Assembly (NCBI GenBank): GCA_030052745.1
Contig: JANBVO010000072.1
Span: 39,410 to 103,409 of the forward strand
DNA from: Pleurostoma richardsiae
Lineage: Eukaryota; Ascomycota; Sordariomycetes; Calosphaeriales; Pleurostomataceae
Length of the DNA stretch: 64,000 bases
Direction of reading: 5' to 3'
The translations under genes and the position numbers were made by a program. Below are positions 11,886 through 23,666 of the stretch, piece by piece; position 1 is the stretch's first letter, and each line of letters opens with the position of its first letter. The notes under the pieces were generated by a model. That model ran no database searches, was not told the DNA's origin, and saw nothing but the letters and a program-made list of their open reading frames with translations.

Positions 11886-13081
11886 ATGGCTGAGAGAAAG
11901 AACTCTGAAGCTGGGCCTTCCAGGCACGCACACTCTATTCCCCCCGTGTCCTTCCGTAAGATGCCCCTGTGCTCACCTGGTTGTCTCGTTGAGAGCCAAA
12001 TTTGCTGACGATGGTTCCAGCTACTCATAACTCACCAAGGACATGGTTTCTCACTCAAGGGCTGTCACCCCTGGCCATCAGGTTAATCCGGCTGCTCCTC
12101 GCTCACGGCGACTATGTCGTGGCTTGTCTCCCGCCCCTCGAGATCGAGCATGAGGACCGGAGCGCCGAGTTCCGAGAGCTCATCAACGAATGCAAGAGTG
12201 CCCGGAAGGACAGGGAGGGCTGGAAGGACAGGATCCGCGGCATACGCTGCGACGGGCGCTCCATGGGCCAATGCAGTGCCGCCGTCGCGGAAGCCGTCCA
12301 GGTCTTTGGCCGCATCGACATTCTGCTTTGCTGCAAATCCCAAGCTGTCGTCGGCACGGTGGAGGAGCTCTCTACGACGCCGGCCACCCGGAATCTCGTG
12401 CGCGACGAGTTCGAGACCATCTTCTTCTCGCAAATCAACTTCATCAAGGCCGCGCTACCTCAGCTGCGGACCCAGCACACCGGCCACATCATCGTGCTCA
12501 CGAGCATCGGCGGCCACATCGGGACACCGGGGATGCCGATCCACACGGCCGCCACGTGGGCGCTCGAGGGGTTCTGCGACTCGCTCGCCTACGAGATCGC
12601 GCCGTTCAACATCAGGGTGACCATCGTGCAGCCGAACAAGGAGGTCCCCTCGCTCACGAACCGGATCCTCTTCGCGCCCCAGCTGCCGTGGTACGAGAGC
12701 GACGTGAACCCGGCGCCCAGCGTGCGGGACATGCTCGGCGCCGTGCTCAACGCCGACCCGGACACGGCGGTCGGGGACCCGTCGGAGGCGGCGGAGGTGC
12801 TGGCCCGGTTCCCCAAGCTGCCGGGCCAGGCGGCGGACCGGCTGGTCATGGAGACGGTGCACGCGCTGACCGCCATCGGGGGCCACGAGAACCCGCCCGC
12901 CAGGCACATCGTGGGCTTCGAGGGGGCCATGGCGGTCAAGGAGAAGCTGAAGACGGTGACGGAGGAGCTCGAGGACTTTGTGGAGGCGAGCCTGTCGGTG
13001 GACATCTTCGAGAGCGAGCTGAAGGATGAGGCTAGGGAGGGGAAGGCGGAGGCTGAACACGTGGAGATCGCTTCTGGATGA
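11886..13081 (+). CDS. SDR-fold protein lacking canonical catalytic motifs
   Basis: The model has two exons, 11886-11955 and 12021-13081, giving 376 residues. The intron 11956-12020 has a GTAAGA donor, GCTGAC branch and CCAG acceptor, and joins in phase. The overall pattern is short-chain dehydrogenase/reductase: a Rossmann-like start, the LTSIGGHIGTPG strand, ALEGFCDSLAYEIAPFNIRVTIVQP, and a C-terminal AIGGHENPPARHIVGFEG region common in fungal SDRs. Yet the TGxxxGxG cofactor motif reads TQGLSPLA, the NNAG motif reads CCKS, and the catalytic YxxxK reads H-x3-T (12542-12556). The Ser of the triad region remains. It is therefore probably not a normal oxidoreductase. A start at 12011 without the first exon is a weaker alternative. 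Confidence 0.8.
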
Positions 13082-13772
13082 TGTGTATTGCCCATGACGG
13101 TCCGCTCGTGTATAGAGCTCGGAGTGAAGTGACTGGCAGACCAGCCCGAGTATACAGGAGAGAAGCACGGAAAAGGGGAGAAGGGAGGCGGATCACTCAA
13201 CCTATTGGATTGGAGAGGTGTATGACTCTGCGAACCTCGGCTTTGTTGTTACTGATGCCAGGGAATGGCGTTTGATTTATCTATATCTTACGTTTGGCTT
13301 AGATAAGTTGACCTTGTTGACGTCCTTTCTACTTGTCGTGAACTGAAAAGGGTGCCTTTCCGTGCGTGTGCTCTTTACACTATAGGCACTGGGGTAAGGG
13401 TGTTTAATTAAGCAGGGAGAATGGGGGAATTCCCAGACGCTTGGACCAGCCGCGAGCTCGAACTGTCCTCGACTGCTGCAGCTGCCAGACAATCGCATTG
13501 AAGGTACGGAAACCACCAGCATTTGTAAACTGCAAACAGTCTTCCAGTCACGCCGCCTACAGCCGGGCCTAGCGATCCCGAGGAGGAGAGGATAAGGCTC
13601 TCAAGAGCGGCTCGCTTTCTTAGAGGCCAAACAACAGCCACAGCACGCGACAGATCGCTCGGCGCAACCCAAAGTACCGTACATACAGCGAGAGGCGGTC
13701 GACATGTGGGAGGGCCCGACGAGCTGCGAAGCTGCGCCAGAGTAACACCGGGGGGATGAGAACACGCCAACA
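13082..13772. other. Intergenic spacer upstream of TRS120
   Basis: A 691-bp spacer between two plus-strand genes; it should hold the SDR-like 3' UTR and the TRS120 promoter. I see no further feature. Confidence 0.5.
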
Positions 13773-16700
13773 ATGAGCATCGATCCTCTCCTGCCTATCG
13801 CCCCTGCGAGGGTGAAGGCACTGGTGCTTCCTCTCGGCCACATCAAGCGCGACCGCTTCGCTTCCTTCTTGGACAGGCTCAAGAGCGAACATGTCGTCCA
13901 CCTTCGCGATATCAGCGCCGACGGGCGCCCGAACAGAAGTATGTGCTATTTTCTCCCTCCCTAGCTCGTGAAGAGGAGGCCTGCAGCGACTCTAACCTTC
14001 TGCCCATCTATTCAGACATGTTCTCGCCGCTGGCATTTCCAGCGGGCGCCATCTTCTACGAACTCATAACACACGCCCCGCCTCCTTCGCATCTCGCCCT
14101 CTCCCCCTTCGATCTATATCGGGAGCCCCTTGCGATCATTGCGCTGGCCGACGGCGCCGAGCTCGAGAGCGTCCTTTTCAGCAAGCGGCAGTCTGGGGGA
14201 CCGACTATTGCGGAGCGGAACATTCGAACGCTATATCAGGAGCTGGAGGACCTGCGCGACGCTTATCCGAAAGCTATTGTACACCAGGTCCTCCTCTTCG
14301 ACTACTTAGAATCTGAGCACCATGTCCCTATACCCGAAGGACTGGTGCCTATTCCACCCCCCGAGCACTGCAAACGGACGACAATGCGGACGGCCATGTG
14401 TGACATCTCGTCTTTGCTCCTGGCAGAGATGACCACTCTAGCCAAGTCGTTCGAGGCTATGAATTATATCGATTCCCCGGGCCAGTCGTCCACCATACGC
14501 CAACTAAATGGGTCATCTTGGGGGGAGGATTCAAACACGTTACTGCGCCGGAATTCGCAGTACTCGATGCCGAACTCGCGGTCAATATCGGCCAATGCGT
14601 TGCCGGACAGGAGCCAGGCGAGGATGTCTATGCCTGTCCCTTTCAAAGGCCTACCCATCGGCTCCAGCAGCTCAACTCCAGGCCGCCCTTCGACTCCTGT
14701 GAAGAGCGGCCTCTCCAACCCCCCAACCACCTTCGACGACATCGCGAACGGGGAGAATCACGAACCTACGAGCCCGGAACAGACGATGCCCCCGCGCCCC
14801 GATAGTGCCGGCGGCTTCAGGACGCAGAGCCAGGATCGAGTGTCGGTCCAGGGCTTTGGCCCGGGTGGGCTCAATGAGAGGTGGAGAAACAAGGGGAAGG
14901 GGAGGGTGACCATCGTCGTGGGGTCCCTCTACCTTCAGGCGGGACGCTGGACCGACGCCCTAAAGGAGCTTATAGACGGGGCTACCATAGCTAAGTCGAT
15001 TAATGATCATCTCTGGCACGGGAAGGCTCTCGAGCTCATACTCATATGTCTAATCCTTCTTGGATGGGCACGTATCGAGTTTGTGGTTCCCGCAATCTGT
15101 CTGCCACCCCCTGAAAAGGGTGCCGCCACTGCCGCGGCGGTAGAGGAGGTCGAGAGGACGGATCCCAGGCAGCCAAAACACTTGCGACATCTGCAGGTGG
15201 TCCTTCCGGATCTTCTTGACAGGATTATCGGACTTTACTCGAGGATATCTGCGGAGCATCTGCCTCCCCTTCCTCTGTCAGAAGCCATCATCAGATTTTG
15301 CAGGACACTCACGGCGGTGCACATCGCAGACGGGCAACTGGGCGACAAGTCCATACAGATGATCATATCTGGGAACTATCCTGAGAAGACGCTTACCACC
15401 TCGCCTCGTCTGACTGTAACCCCAAGTCGGACGCTGATAGTCAACACCCTCTTCCGCGCCTTTCCTTCTTCGGGGTCGGAACTGCTCACAACTGTGGACC
15501 GTATCGTCATCCTCAGCGGTATCGCATCTGTTTTAGGAGTCCTGGGTTTTCAGAGAAAGAAGGCCATGGTTGTGCGGGAACTCGTTTCCGTCTTGATCGG
15601 CGGGCTGGTCGAGGCCCGCACGAGAGGGGCCGCGGAGGTCGGCATCCACCCTGCTGCCGGGCTGGTGGCGCTGAATGGAGTCAACGGTCATACCAACGGT
15701 GCCGCAGCCCTCGAACTTGGCGAGAGTGACATCGAATTCGGCATCGATGCATTCTTGGGCCTTATCATTAAAACCTACGGTATCGTCTCTTTCGATGTGG
15801 GCATGCACGTCGAGAAGAATGCGAAGATCTTCACAGACGACTCTAACGACGGCTGCATCTCGAGGATACAGAAGCAGGCTGCTGCGAGAGCTTTTGGCAT
15901 GCCACAGATTAAGCTCAACATCTTGAGAGCTTGCATAAACTTCTCTGAAGCACTCCCCGACTTCGCTGGCGTGTTGAAGTTCTCCAGTGATCTCCTGCGC
16001 ACGGCTGGAAGCGGAGTCGCCCCTGGGCCTCGCCGAGAAGATGCATCTGCAATGATCTCCGTAGAGGAACAGGTTCACCTCGCTACCAATATCACAAAGA
16101 CATTCAACTTGACGCAACGCCTGGGCCTTGATCACCTGGCTGCTGAATACTGGGACGAGTTCTTGGTAAGAGGCATTAAGCTTGAGCCTCTATCGGTTAG
16201 TCGGACGCCTATAGAGCACACCAAGTCGGAACTACCCGGAGCTTCCACCGTCAGGACCTCGCAGGATGTCAACCCGTTCATCCACAACCCTTTCCAGAAG
16301 CAGCCCGACAAAGCCGCGGTGGTGAACACCCTCGTTGCAGGGGAGGCTGCCACATTCAGGATAACTTTACAAAACACCTATGATCTCGAGGTTGAGATCG
16401 AGAGCGCACGCTTGGATGCAGAGGGGATTGACTTTGAGTCCTCGGTCGAGAGCACTGTCATTGGCGCATACCGCACACAGGTGTTGAAGGTTAAAGGCAC
16501 TCCCAAGCAGGCTGGAGCCTTGCGTATCACAGGCGCCATCATCCGCGTAAGAGGCTGTCGGGAAAGGAGATTCCCCATCTTTGCGGAACCCTGGACAGCA
16601 GATACTGAGCTGAAGGTCAAGGCGATAGGGTTGCCAGCGCTTGACAGACACCTGCTGCTACCAAGTGCGGGAGAACCACCCAAGGCGGAAGAGATCGCTT

Positions 16701-18172
16701 TGAATGTCATTTCTGAACAGCCTGTTGTGGTTGTGAAATCCACTACCCTGCCGCAGTCCTCCGTCATGATTCTCGAAGGAGAGAGACAAGTTTTCTCTGT
16801 CACCCTACGGAACCTCTCCTCTACGACACCTGCGGACTTCTTGCTCTTTACTTTCCAGGACTCGACCCAAGAGCCGTTACAGGCGGCTCTGAGCAAGCGG
16901 GATGCCACTCCCGCCGAGTTGTATGAGTATGAACTCATACTGGCCAGGAAGCAGGCGTTCCGACTACGGAAGATCGGCAACACGAAGAGATATATAGCTC
17001 CTGGAGCTACTGCAACCTTTGACTTTGAGATTCTTGGAAAACCCGGCCTCACGAACGGCAGCATTCAAGTCGATTATGCGTTTCTCGGAGTCCCGCCTGA
17101 AGAGGTGTCCGAGAAGTTCTTCACCCGCCAGGTGTCGCTCCAGCTCACGGTCACGGTCAATGCCAGTGTCGAGATCGCTAGGATGGATGTCCTGCCACTG
17201 CAGGGAAGCCTCCCGCAGCCGCTCTGGAACCGAACGAGCAAGAAAGAAGGAGCGAGTGATGAGCTCACTCCGGACAAGTACTGTCTGCTGATGCTCGACC
17301 TCCGGAATGCGTGGCCGAGCAGCATGATCGCCACACTCGAGGTTGAGGATGCAACTGCCATCGAGGAACAGATCCTCCCGGGCAATACCAGCAGAGTTAT
17401 TGTGCCTATAAAGAGGGTGTATCTGGAGGATCCCCATGCTTCTATACCTGCGCTCAACCCCTCACGCCAACGGCAATTTGTCGTCAGTGCGAGCAAGATA
17501 TCGCCAGACATGGAGCGGACAAACAGAGAAGCGTTCTGGTATCGCGAGAAGATTCTTGACATGCTCAAGGGTAGCTGGAGGGCGGTGTCTGGCCCATCTA
17601 GAAGCGGGACCCTCGAGTTGCGCAGCATGCGCCTTACATCTCGCATGATTGAAGCTGTCAAGGTGGACGAAGTGGGCATCGACGTGTCCGTGGAAGATCC
17701 GAACGCCGCCGGACTCGAGCACGGCAGCAAGAATGTGGCCTTTGTCGACGAGTTTGTGCAGATCCGCGTGCACATCACAAACAGGACCGAGCAGCCCATC
17801 TATCCGACGGTCAGGGTCATGCCGGCGCTGTGCCACCGGCCGCTGAACGTCGCGCTCGACTTCACGCGCAAGTTCGCCTGGAACGGGACGCTGCAGCAGT
17901 TCCTGCCCCTGCTGCAGGGGAGGTCGAGCACCGACGTCGTCATCGGCGCGACTGCGCTCTGCAGGGGCGAGTTCGAGATCACGGCGTCGGTCGAGGAGAC
18001 GCAGCTCTGGCGGCCGAGGACGGAGGCGGAGACGGAGGAGCAGAGGAAGAGGGGGTCGGGGCGGCCGCGATCAGATACCCAGACCATGTTAGACGCGGCG
18101 CTAGGGGCTAAGGAGCGGCGCATTTGGCATTCTAGACAGCCTTGCCACCTTGTTGTGAGGGACCGTGGATAA
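13773..18172 (+). CDS. TRS120: TRAPPII complex subunit Trs120 (HypA/TRAPPC9)
   Basis: Trs120 is a large scaffold subunit of TRAPPII, the exchange factor for Ypt31/Rab11 at the late Golgi; the Aspergillus homologue is HypA. Exon 1 (13773-13938) and exon 2 (14016-18172) join across a 77-bp intron (GTATGT donor, TTCAG acceptor) to give 1440 residues, the normal filamentous-fungal size. The N-terminus (VDP/IDPLLPIAPARVKAL style, then DGRPNRNMFSPLAFPAGAIF) and the FDLYREPLAIIALADG stretch are diagnostic. A Ser/Pro-rich, probably disordered insert falls at about 14490-14900. The C-terminal half is made of beta-rich repeats. The gene is followed after 466 bp by the PABA synthase on the same strand. 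Confidence 0.95.
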
Positions 18173-18638
18173 TGAGAGGCCGATAGATTTGAGGTGGTGA
18201 TAGTTCTGGGAAAGAGATGGTTGATGATGGGTCATCTTGTAGCTATACTACTGATTCATCCGATCTCCCGCCACAAGACTCAGCCTGATTCTTCAGAGGA
18301 CAATCTGCTTACTGCTCTACCTGATTGTTCTCCTGGCCAAGGTCTCACTTTGTCTCACCCAACGACTCAAAACTGGCGTGCCCAGAGAGGTTGTTGGCTC
18401 GAGGCGTGCGCTAACAAGCACTGTGGCTTTCGCTTACTGCCACCAGTCACCGACAAAATTTTACCGTCACTCCTTACTCACCTTCATAGCAGTTTGAGTT
18501 TCTCACTCACTCAAACAAGAAAACTCTCGGAGCAGATGCCTCTCCGTTTCTCACAGGCCTTGCCTGGAAGGTACTGTCCTCGAATTGCCAGATAGGGCTG
18601 CTGCTGGCGATACTGGACCGCGTGCAAAATTGGCAAAG
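18173..18638. other. Spacer between TRS120 and PABA synthase
   Basis: This 466-bp tandem spacer shows no feature I can support. A 133-codon frame here starts at a non-ATG codon and has no recognisable composition. Confidence 0.5.
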
Positions 18639-21182
18639 ATGGCGCCTCGCCACAGGATCCTCTTCCTCGACGCCTACGACTCCTTCACCAACAACATCAC
18701 GGCCCTGCTCGCCACCCTACTGGAAGTCGACGTCTACGTCCTGCCCATCGACACCCCGCTGCTCGACCCGGCATCTCCGGCGTTCCGGGACGACCTCCGG
18801 CGCGAGCTCGCGCACTACGCCGCCGTCGTCTGCGGGCCGGGCCCGGGCTCCCCGGACCTCGACGGGGATGTGGGGCTCATGAGGCACGTCTGGGACCTGA
18901 ACGGCGAGGGCCTGCTGCCGGCGCTGGGCGTGTGCCTCGGCTTCCAGAGCCTGGCGCTCAGCTGCGGCGGGAGGATCCGGAGGCTGCACCGGGGCCTGCA
19001 CGGGATGGTGCGGCGGATCGAGCACCGGGGACGGGGCGGCGGCCGGGCGTCCGCCGGCGACGTCTTCGGTGGGGTTGGAGAGTTCAAGGCGACGCTGTAC
19101 CACAGCCTGTGTGTCGATGTCGGCCAGGACAGTATTCCGGAGAGAGAGTGGAGCGAGGGGAAGTGGGAGTCTCCTGAGGGTTGCTCCGATATTGTGCCCC
19201 TGGCTTGGGTGGAAGAAGAGCACGATGGCGAAAGTGAGAGTGAGAGGATACTCATGGCGATGAGGCATGTAGAGAAGGCGTTATGGGGTCTGCAGTACCA
19301 CCCGGAGTCGGTGTGCACGGAGCAGGAAGGCAACAGGGTGATCTGCAACTGGTTCCGGGAGGCTCTACGATGGAACGAGGCGACCGGGAGGAACGTCTTG
19401 CTAGATGACGATCTGCTCGCGAGAAACGCTGTCACGCCGAGTCTTCTTCACCAGGCTGCGGAAACGGACGGAGGGAGCGCAAGAGACAGTTCGGGCCTCT
19501 GGGGCGCCTTCGGCGTCGGCGCACGCTTTTGTTCACGGACGATCGACCTGCCGGACAATGTCCACGTCCCGGACATCGTGGAGATGCTCCAGGCGAGGGA
19601 GACGGAGTGTATCGTCCTAGACTCGGCGAACGCAAAGGTCACCCTGCCGGAGACTGCCGCTGACGTGCGCGGCAGGTACAGCATCATCGCCCTTGATGTG
19701 CCCGAGGCGGTGCGGCTGGAGCACCACGTCGGCGACAAGGCCGTGACGGTGAGGCTCCCGCGCCTGGGAGGCCTGCCGGTCGATATCGTCGAGACGGTGC
19801 CTCTGAGGTCTGGCCAAGACGTCTGGCAGCTGGTGGCTCAGTTTCACGACGCGAGGCGTGTGAACCCCGAGGACCACCCTGACGTACCCTTCCTCGGAGG
19901 GTTCATGGGTTACATCACCTACGAGCAGGGTTTAAGCGGCATCGGCGTCAAATTTGCCGCGGAGAGGGGTCATAACAGACCGGATGTGTGCCTCGTATGG
20001 GTCATGAAGAGCATCGTCGTCGACCATAAGGAGAACCTTCTTCACATCCAGTATCTCCAGCCCCCGACGGCCAACGGGCAAAACTGGCTTGACACTGTAG
20101 CTGCGAAGCTGCAGTCGTCGCATATCTGGCAGCATTCCTCGTGCGATACTCGACCCGGCGTGGAGAAACCGAGGACGTCGTCCCTTGCGTCTCGGGCCTC
20201 TACCGGGAAGATACAGAAGCCTGACGAGGCAGAGTACGAAGCTAAAGTCCGGCAGTGCCAGGAATTCATCGCCGCCGGCGACTCCTACGAGCTGTGCCTC
20301 ACCGACCAGACGACTATAACTCGGCCTCGAAGCGACTCCTCCTCGGCCAAACCCTCAGCCACCACCGACGCTATCCGGATAGCGCACAAGCGCCGCCGCA
20401 CATCCTCCTACAAGAAGACCCCCGCGTCGTCCTGGGACCTCTACCGCGCCCTGTGCACCCTCCAGCCCGCGCCCTTCGCCTCCTACCTCCGCCTCGGCGG
20501 CGCCACGCTCCTCAGCTCCTCGCCGGAGCGCTTCCTCCGCCTCGACCGGTCGGGCACCTGCTCGATGAAGCCGATGAAGGGCACGGTGCGCAAGTCGGAC
20601 GCGGTGCGCACGCTGGCGCGCGCCGAGGAGCTCCTGCGCGTGCCCAAGGAGGAGGCGGAGAACCTGATGATCGTGGACCTGGTGCGGCACGACCTGCACG
20701 GGGTGTGCGGGCCGGGCAACGTCGCGGTGCGGGACCTGCTGCGGGTGGAGGAGTACCAGAGCGTGTTCCAGATGGTCACCGTCGTGGAGGGGAGGCTGCC
20801 CGGGGAGGCGCAGGAGGGGGCGGGCAGGTACACGGGCCTGGACGTGCTGGCTGCGAGTCTGCCGCCTGGCAGCATGACGGGGGCGCCGAAGAAGCGGAGC
20901 TGCGAGATACTGCTGGGGATCGAGGGCGACAGGGAGCGGAGCTTGTACTCCGGCGTGGTGGGGTACATGTGCGTGTCCGGGAGGGGAGACTGGAGCGTGA
21001 CGATCCGGAGCATGTTCCGGTGGGACGACGAGTGTGAGGGTCTTTCGCCCGACGGCGAGCCCCAGGAGGTGTGGCACATTGGCGCCGGCGGCGCGGTCAC
21101 CATCCTCAGCACCCCGGAGGGAGAGAGCGAGGAGATGTTTACGAAGCTTGCGGGCCCGCTTGGAGTTTTCACGGAGTCTTGA
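18639..21182 (+). CDS. pabaA: Bifunctional para-aminobenzoate (aminodeoxychorismate) synthase
   Basis: The enzyme makes 4-amino-4-deoxychorismate from chorismate and glutamine for folate synthesis. One intronless frame of 847 residues fuses a class I glutamine amidotransferase (residues about 1-250) to a chorismate-binding domain (about 350-845). The amidotransferase shows the nucleophile elbow GVCLGFQS with Cys at about 99 and the His/Glu pair in YHPESV near 220. The synthase part has a P-M-K-G-T motif; the Lys here is typical of PabB, whereas anthranilate synthases carry Ala. That distinguishes it from TrpE. GAPKKRSCEIL and GAGGAVT follow near the C-terminus. I chose the ATG at 18639 (MAPRHRILFLDAYDSF) because upstream codons lack an ATG in frame. 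The symbol follows Aspergillus; yeast calls it ABZ1. Confidence 0.94.
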   Translation: MAPRHRILFLDAYDSFTNNITALLATLLEVDVYVLPIDTPLLDPASPAFRDDLRRELAHYAAVVCGPGPGSPDLDGDVGLMRHVWDLNGEGLLPALGVCLGFQSLALSCGGRIRRLHRGLHGMVRRIEHRGRGGGRASAGDVFGGVGEFKATLYHSLCVDVGQDSIPEREWSEGKWESPEGCSDIVPLAWVEEEHDGESESERILMAMRHVEKALWGLQYHPESVCTEQEGNRVICNWFREALRWNEATGRNVLLDDDLLARNAVTPSLLHQAAETDGGSARDSSGLWGAFGVGARFCSRTIDLPDNVHVPDIVEMLQARETECIVLDSANAKVTLPETAADVRGRYSIIALDVPEAVRLEHHVGDKAVTVRLPRLGGLPVDIVETVPLRSGQDVWQLVAQFHDARRVNPEDHPDVPFLGGFMGYITYEQGLSGIGVKFAAERGHNRPDVCLVWVMKSIVVDHKENLLHIQYLQPPTANGQNWLDTVAAKLQSSHIWQHSSCDTRPGVEKPRTSSLASRASTGKIQKPDEAEYEAKVRQCQEFIAAGDSYELCLTDQTTITRPRSDSSSAKPSATTDAIRIAHKRRRTSSYKKTPASSWDLYRALCTLQPAPFASYLRLGGATLLSSSPERFLRLDRSGTCSMKPMKGTVRKSDAVRTLARAEELLRVPKEEAENLMIVDLVRHDLHGVCGPGNVAVRDLLRVEEYQSVFQMVTVVEGRLPGEAQEGAGRYTGLDVLAASLPPGSMTGAPKKRSCEILLGIEGDRERSLYSGVVGYMCVSGRGDWSVTIRSMFRWDDECEGLSPDGEPQEVWHIGAGGAVTILSTPEGESEEMFTKLAGPLGVFTES

Positions 21183-21571
21183 ATTCGGGGAATAGACGGG
21201 ACGGTGGTGATGAGGCGGATAAAGGGGTAAGGCGTTTCTGGGGGGGATACTCAACGTATCGGTTCAACACACCATGGGAGGCGTATATGGGTATGCGGAA
21301 AACTCAGACTCAACGGTCGATCTGAGAGATAGACGCCACTTAGTCCTCTTGCAATTCATGATGCTATATTAGGCATAATCTTTCCAGCCCGGGGTGTTCT
21401 CATCCAAATCCGCTCTCTTCAGTGCCTGTTTCACCCGACACCGCCTCACGCCTTCCTCCACGTAAAGTTGTTGATACAGTGGCAAGGAGCCTTGCCGTTC
21501 TCTGTCTGCGCAGCAGCAGCAGCAGCCCTCCTCGTATCCTCTGTCTCGGCCGGTATTTATCTCCTGCTCAC
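21183..21571. other. Convergent spacer between PABA synthase and VPS55
   Basis: A 389-bp spacer between converging 3' ends. Only UTR-like sequence is visible. Confidence 0.5.
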
Positions 21572-22065
21572 TTAGAACTCCTGCTCCTCCTGGAAGAACA
21601 TCGTGAAGCTGATAATCGTTCCGTAAATGAGCAGACCGCCAACAATCGACATAATCATCGCTCCGATCTGGATCAAGTTCGAGTGGGCGAGAACGACCGG
21701 AAGGGCTATGACCGAGGAGAGAAATGTTAGCGATTCCTTCGTTCGTGCCCAGAGGTGCGAACTACTCCAGACGAGAGGGGCGGGAGAGCAACAGGTCAGT
21801 ACGTACCAATGCCCATAATCACCAGAAAACCCGTGCAGAACCGGCCCAGGTCGACGATCGCGGAGCCGGCGGAGTTGTCGACGAAGTCATCCGGGTTGGC
21901 GCACCGTCCGCAGATCCAGTTAGGCAGCGGCGCGATCACGTAGGTCGCGACAACCAGCAGCGGGTAGTAGACCTTCCACAGCGCACATGATAGAATGACG
22001 AGCAGGAATCCGACGGCGAGGACGAAGGACAGGGCGATGATGGTCTTGAGGCCGGCGGTAGGCAT
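21572..22065 (-). CDS. VPS55: Vps55/LEPROT family endosomal sorting protein
   Basis: Vps55 is a four-helix membrane protein of late endosomes that acts with Vps68 in endosome-to-vacuole traffic. Minus-strand exons 22065-21807 and 21705-21572 give 130 residues, the family's usual size. The 101-bp intron (21706-21806) has a GTACGT donor, GCTAAC branch and ATAG acceptor. Four hydrophobic segments are visible: two in the first part (IIALSFVLAVGFLLVILSCA and VYYPLLVVATYVIAPLP), one near FCTGFLVIMGIALPVVL, and one in the second exon (IGAMIMSIVGGLLIYGTII). The cytosolic motif PNWICGR and the acidic C-terminus QEEQEF fit. It diverges from the proteasome gene. Confidence 0.94.
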
Positions 22066-22696
22066 GGTGACAGATGCCGCCTGGCGGGCGGGGGGAGGCG
22101 GGCTGGGACCGGAAGCTGGCGGCTGGGGAGGGCAGGAGGAGCTAGCTGGACAAAAGAAAGGCGGTGCGCTCTCTTCAACGGCGGATCTCTTCAGTTCAGA
22201 AGAATAGTCAGGACGAGGAAGCCCGGTGCAAGTATCGGCTTGTGGCCGGTTGTGCGGTTTGACGAGAGCGTGCGGGTGACGGAATGCGGCTGATGATGTG
22301 CGAACTCGCAGTCGTCAGCGCAGCCTCGGCGGGTCTGGTGCGCAGTCCAAGCTCCCTGTTTCAATGCCCGGGCACGGTCCACCAGGTTAGGTGCCTTAGG
22401 TAATAATGTCAAGTACCTATCTACGGTACGTACCCTGTCTCACGGGCACTGCTACGGCGGTCGGCGCTTCTTTTCAGCGGGCAAGGTACGTACCCCGGCT
22501 GCCGCAACGTGCAGGTAGCCTTGAGGTTGGGGCTACGAAGCTTGGAGCTGCCTGCCAAACAACCAACCCATCAGCGAAGCTCTCTTTCCCATTCATCCAT
22601 CCCTCCTTAGAAACCACGACTTCTCGACGGCCTCACAATCTCTTCTAGTGACACACAGACTAACCCCCCTTCGACTGGCAATACGATACCGCCAAT
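22066..22696. promoter_or_regulatory. Divergent promoter region of VPS55 and PRE5
   Basis: This 631-bp spacer holds two copies of the palindromic GGTACGTACC (near 22423 and 22485) and a CCTTAGGTAA stretch. Such GTAC-rich words recur in other spacers of this window. I see no other feature. Confidence 0.5.
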
Positions 22697-23666
22697 ATGT
22701 TCAGGAACAATTACGACAACGATTCGGTCACATTGTACGTTGGAAAGGCGCGAGGTGGACTGGACTACGTGCAGACGCTGACAAGCTTCTCAGCTCGCCG
22801 CAAGGCCGGATATTCCAGGTTGAATATGCTGCTGAGGCAGTCAAGCAGGGTTCGGTGGTCGTCGGAATAGCCAGCAAGTCGCACGCCGTATTAGTAGCAA
22901 TCAAGGTACGTCCGACCCGACCTGCCGCGCCCTCTCGCGCCCTCCAGCACCCTCCAGCGCCCTCTTGTCATCTTTCTAAGTCCAGAAAGCTAATTCAGTT
23001 TGACCACTGCAGCGGAACGCAGAAGAACTATCCTCGTACCAGAAGAAGCTCTTCCCCATCGACGAGCACACCGGCATCGCCATCGCGGGCCTGACCTCGG
23101 ACGCGCGCGTCCTCTCCAACTTCATGAAGCAGCAGTGCCTGGGCCACCGGCTGACCTACGGGCGCTCGATGCCGGTGCGCACGCTGGTGGACATGATCGG
23201 CGAGAAGGCGCAGACCAACACGCAGCACTACGGCAAGCGGCCCTACGGCGTCGGGCTCCTGGTCGTCGGCGTCGACGACAAGGGCCCGCACCTGTTCGAG
23301 TTCCAGCCCAGCGGCATGACCGAGGAGATGGTGGCGTTCGCCATCGGCGCACGCTCCCAGATGGCGCGCACCTACCTGGAGAAGAACATCGAGGCCTTCG
23401 AGAGCTGCGACCGCGAGGAGCTGGTCCGGCACGGGCTCAAGGCGCTCAAGGAGAGCCTGGTCCAGGACAAGGAGCTGACGGTGGAGAACACGAGCGTGGG
23501 CATCGTGGGCGTCGCGGACAAGGACGGGAAGAAGAAGCTGGAGCCGTTCAAGGTGTACGACGGCCAGGAGGTGCGGGCGTGGATCGACAGCGTGGCAGAC
23601 GACGGCCAGGGCGCCGGGGAGGAGGAGGCCGGCGCGGGCACCGAGGCGATGGAAGTCGACAGCTAG
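22697..23666 (+). CDS. PRE5: 20S proteasome subunit alpha-6 (PSMA1/Pre5)
   Basis: This subunit is part of the outer alpha ring of the 20S proteasome. Exons 22697-22734, 22794-22905 and 23013-23666 give 267 residues. Introns (22735-22793 and 22906-23012) have GTACGT/GTACGT donors and CAG acceptors and keep phase. The N-terminus MFRNNYDNDSVTFSPQGRIF is the alpha-6 type, followed by the family signature around QVEYAAEAVKQGS. GIAGLTSDARVL and GARSQMARTYLE are further alpha-subunit landmarks. The C-terminal 30 residues are acidic, as in fungal orthologues. The first coding exon is only 38 nt, so the start is easy to miss. Confidence 0.95.

Noticed and set aside
18194-18595. 133-codon frame between TRS120 and the PABA synthase
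   Set aside because: Starts at a non-ATG codon, with no recognisable sequence and no splice partner.
11886-21182. Secondary-metabolite gene cluster (SDR plus PABA synthase neighbours)
   Set aside because: There is no backbone enzyme (PKS, NRPS or terpene synthase), and the neighbours are housekeeping genes.
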